DNA of 64,000 bases from the NCBI GenBank assembly GCA_019056435.1, contig CP077641.1, positions 3,844,001 to 3,908,000 of the forward strand, read 5' to 3'. The position numbers and the translations under genes are program-made. Shown here in pieces: positions 62,702-64,000 of the stretch. Within the stretch, counting starts at the first letter, position 1; each line of letters starts with the position of its first letter. The notes under the pieces were generated by a model. The model was not told where the DNA came from. It did no database searches and saw only the letters and a list, made by a program, of their open reading frames with translations. This DNA comes from Stutzerimonas stutzeri. GTDB lineage: Bacteria; Pseudomonadota; Gammaproteobacteria; Pseudomonadales; Pseudomonadaceae.

Positions 62702-62723
62702 TCGACCAGGCAGAAGGTGCGTT

Positions 62724-62757
62724 AAGAAAGCCCCGGCCCCGTCGGGGCTTTCTTTTT
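62724..62757 (+). terminator. intrinsic terminator of idh
   Basis: AAGAAAGCCCCG, loop GCCCCGT, CGGGGCTTTCTT, then TTTT. A strong hairpin 22 bases after the idh stop. Confidence 0.93.
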
Positions 62758-62780
62758 ATTGTCCCCTTATGGAGCTATTG

Positions 62781-63221
62781 ATGGCCTGGCATCCCCATAT
62801 CACCGTGGCCACGGTCGTTGAGTCGGCGGGTCGCTTCCTGATGGTCGAGGAATCAAAAGGTGGAAGGCTGGTGTTGAATCAGCCGGCCGGCCACCTGGAA
62901 CCCGACGAAACACTCAAGGCGGCCGCGATTCGTGAAACCCTCGAAGAAACCGGCTGGACGGTCGAGCTGACCGGCGTGGTCGGCATCTATCTCTATACCG
63001 CGCCGAGCAACGGCGTGACCTACCAGCGCGTCTGCTTTGCAGCCAAGGCACTCCACCATGACGCATCCCGATCGCTGGATGAAGGCATTGTCGCCGCGAC
63101 CTGGTTGAGTCGAGACGAGTTACTTGAGCAATCGTCGCGCTGGCGTAGCGAGCTGATTATTCGATGCATTGACGACTACCTCGCCGGGCCAAGCTATGAC
63201 CTCGCGGTCGTGCGCGACTGA
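62781..63221 (+). CDS. nudJ: Nudix hydrolase NudJ-like
   Basis: A 146-residue Nudix protein with the box GHLEPDETLKAAAIRETLEETG (first part GHLEPDE, then RETLEETG). The group includes E. coli NudJ (YmfB), a phosphatase of thiamine pyrophosphate intermediates and nucleoside phosphates, encoded next to mnmA as here. ATG 62781 has GGAG 7 bases upstream; ATG 62769 in frame is less well placed. Confidence 0.88.
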   Translation: MAWHPHITVATVVESAGRFLMVEESKGGRLVLNQPAGHLEPDETLKAAAIRETLEETGWTVELTGVVGIYLYTAPSNGVTYQRVCFAAKALHHDASRSLDEGIVAATWLSRDELLEQSSRWRSELIIRCIDDYLAGPSYDLAVVRD

Positions 63222-63287
63222 TCTACGCATTCACCGCGGAGCGGACCAAGCCTGTTAGAATCTCGCTTTTTTGATCGGCCTTCCTGA

Positions 63288-64000
<713 letters not shown>

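Overview
The window is a GC-rich chromosomal segment of a Pseudomonadaceae bacterium. The right third (about 40.4-64 kb) follows the core gene order I know from Pseudomonas aeruginosa around PA2603-PA2626: tRNA-Ser, a YccA/BI-1 protein, tusDCBE, a TrpD2-like protein, cysG, serS, crcB, rarA, lolA, ftsK, trxB, aat, bpt, infA, clpA, clpS, cspD, icd, idh, nudJ, mnmA. The left part is accessory. A Stutzerimonas-like pseudomonad would fit, but I have no rRNA or alignment to prove it. I see no insertion sequence, prophage or CRISPR array.

Layout. 1-8.7 kb: two hybrid histidine kinases, a DadA-like flavoenzyme behind a tandem glycine riboswitch, and a mucD-type protease standing apart from algU-mucABC. 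8.9-13.5 kb: a bufferin-type RiPP operon (DUF2282 precursor, DUF692/MNIO enzyme, DUF2063 partner, DoxX protein), divergent from an ECF sigma factor and its NrsF-type anti-sigma factor. Both transcription units carry the same GTAACC-N16-CGAA promoter-like element. 13.5-17 kb: a LysE exporter, an AraC regulator, a DUF1615 lipoprotein and an ExoD-like protein. 17-29 kb: a whole respiratory module on the minus strand, alternative complex III (actABCDEF), a SCO copper chaperone and a caa3-type oxidase (coxB with fused cytochrome c, coxA, coxC, subunit IV). 29-34.4 kb: a KGG-repeat stress protein, two transporters, and an M24 peptidase divergent from an XRE-cupin regulator. 34.6-40.3 kb: a dppABCDF dipeptide ABC importer with a repeated operator-like sequence at its promoter.

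The most interesting system is the 9.7-13.5 kb copper/metal-stress module. The sigma factor probably drives both itself and the peptide operon, and the two membrane cysteines of the NrsF-like protein probably sense the metal. The second is the ACIII-caa3 supercomplex cluster, which would give a quinol-to-oxygen route independent of bc1.

Reading caution: about 17 single-base frameshifts interrupt 15 genes, including essential ones (ftsK, icd, tusE). Nearly all lie in short homopolymer runs. They look like sequencing or consensus errors, so each such gene is reported as one CDS over its reconstructed span and the break position is given. The segment begins inside a histidine kinase gene and ends inside mnmA.
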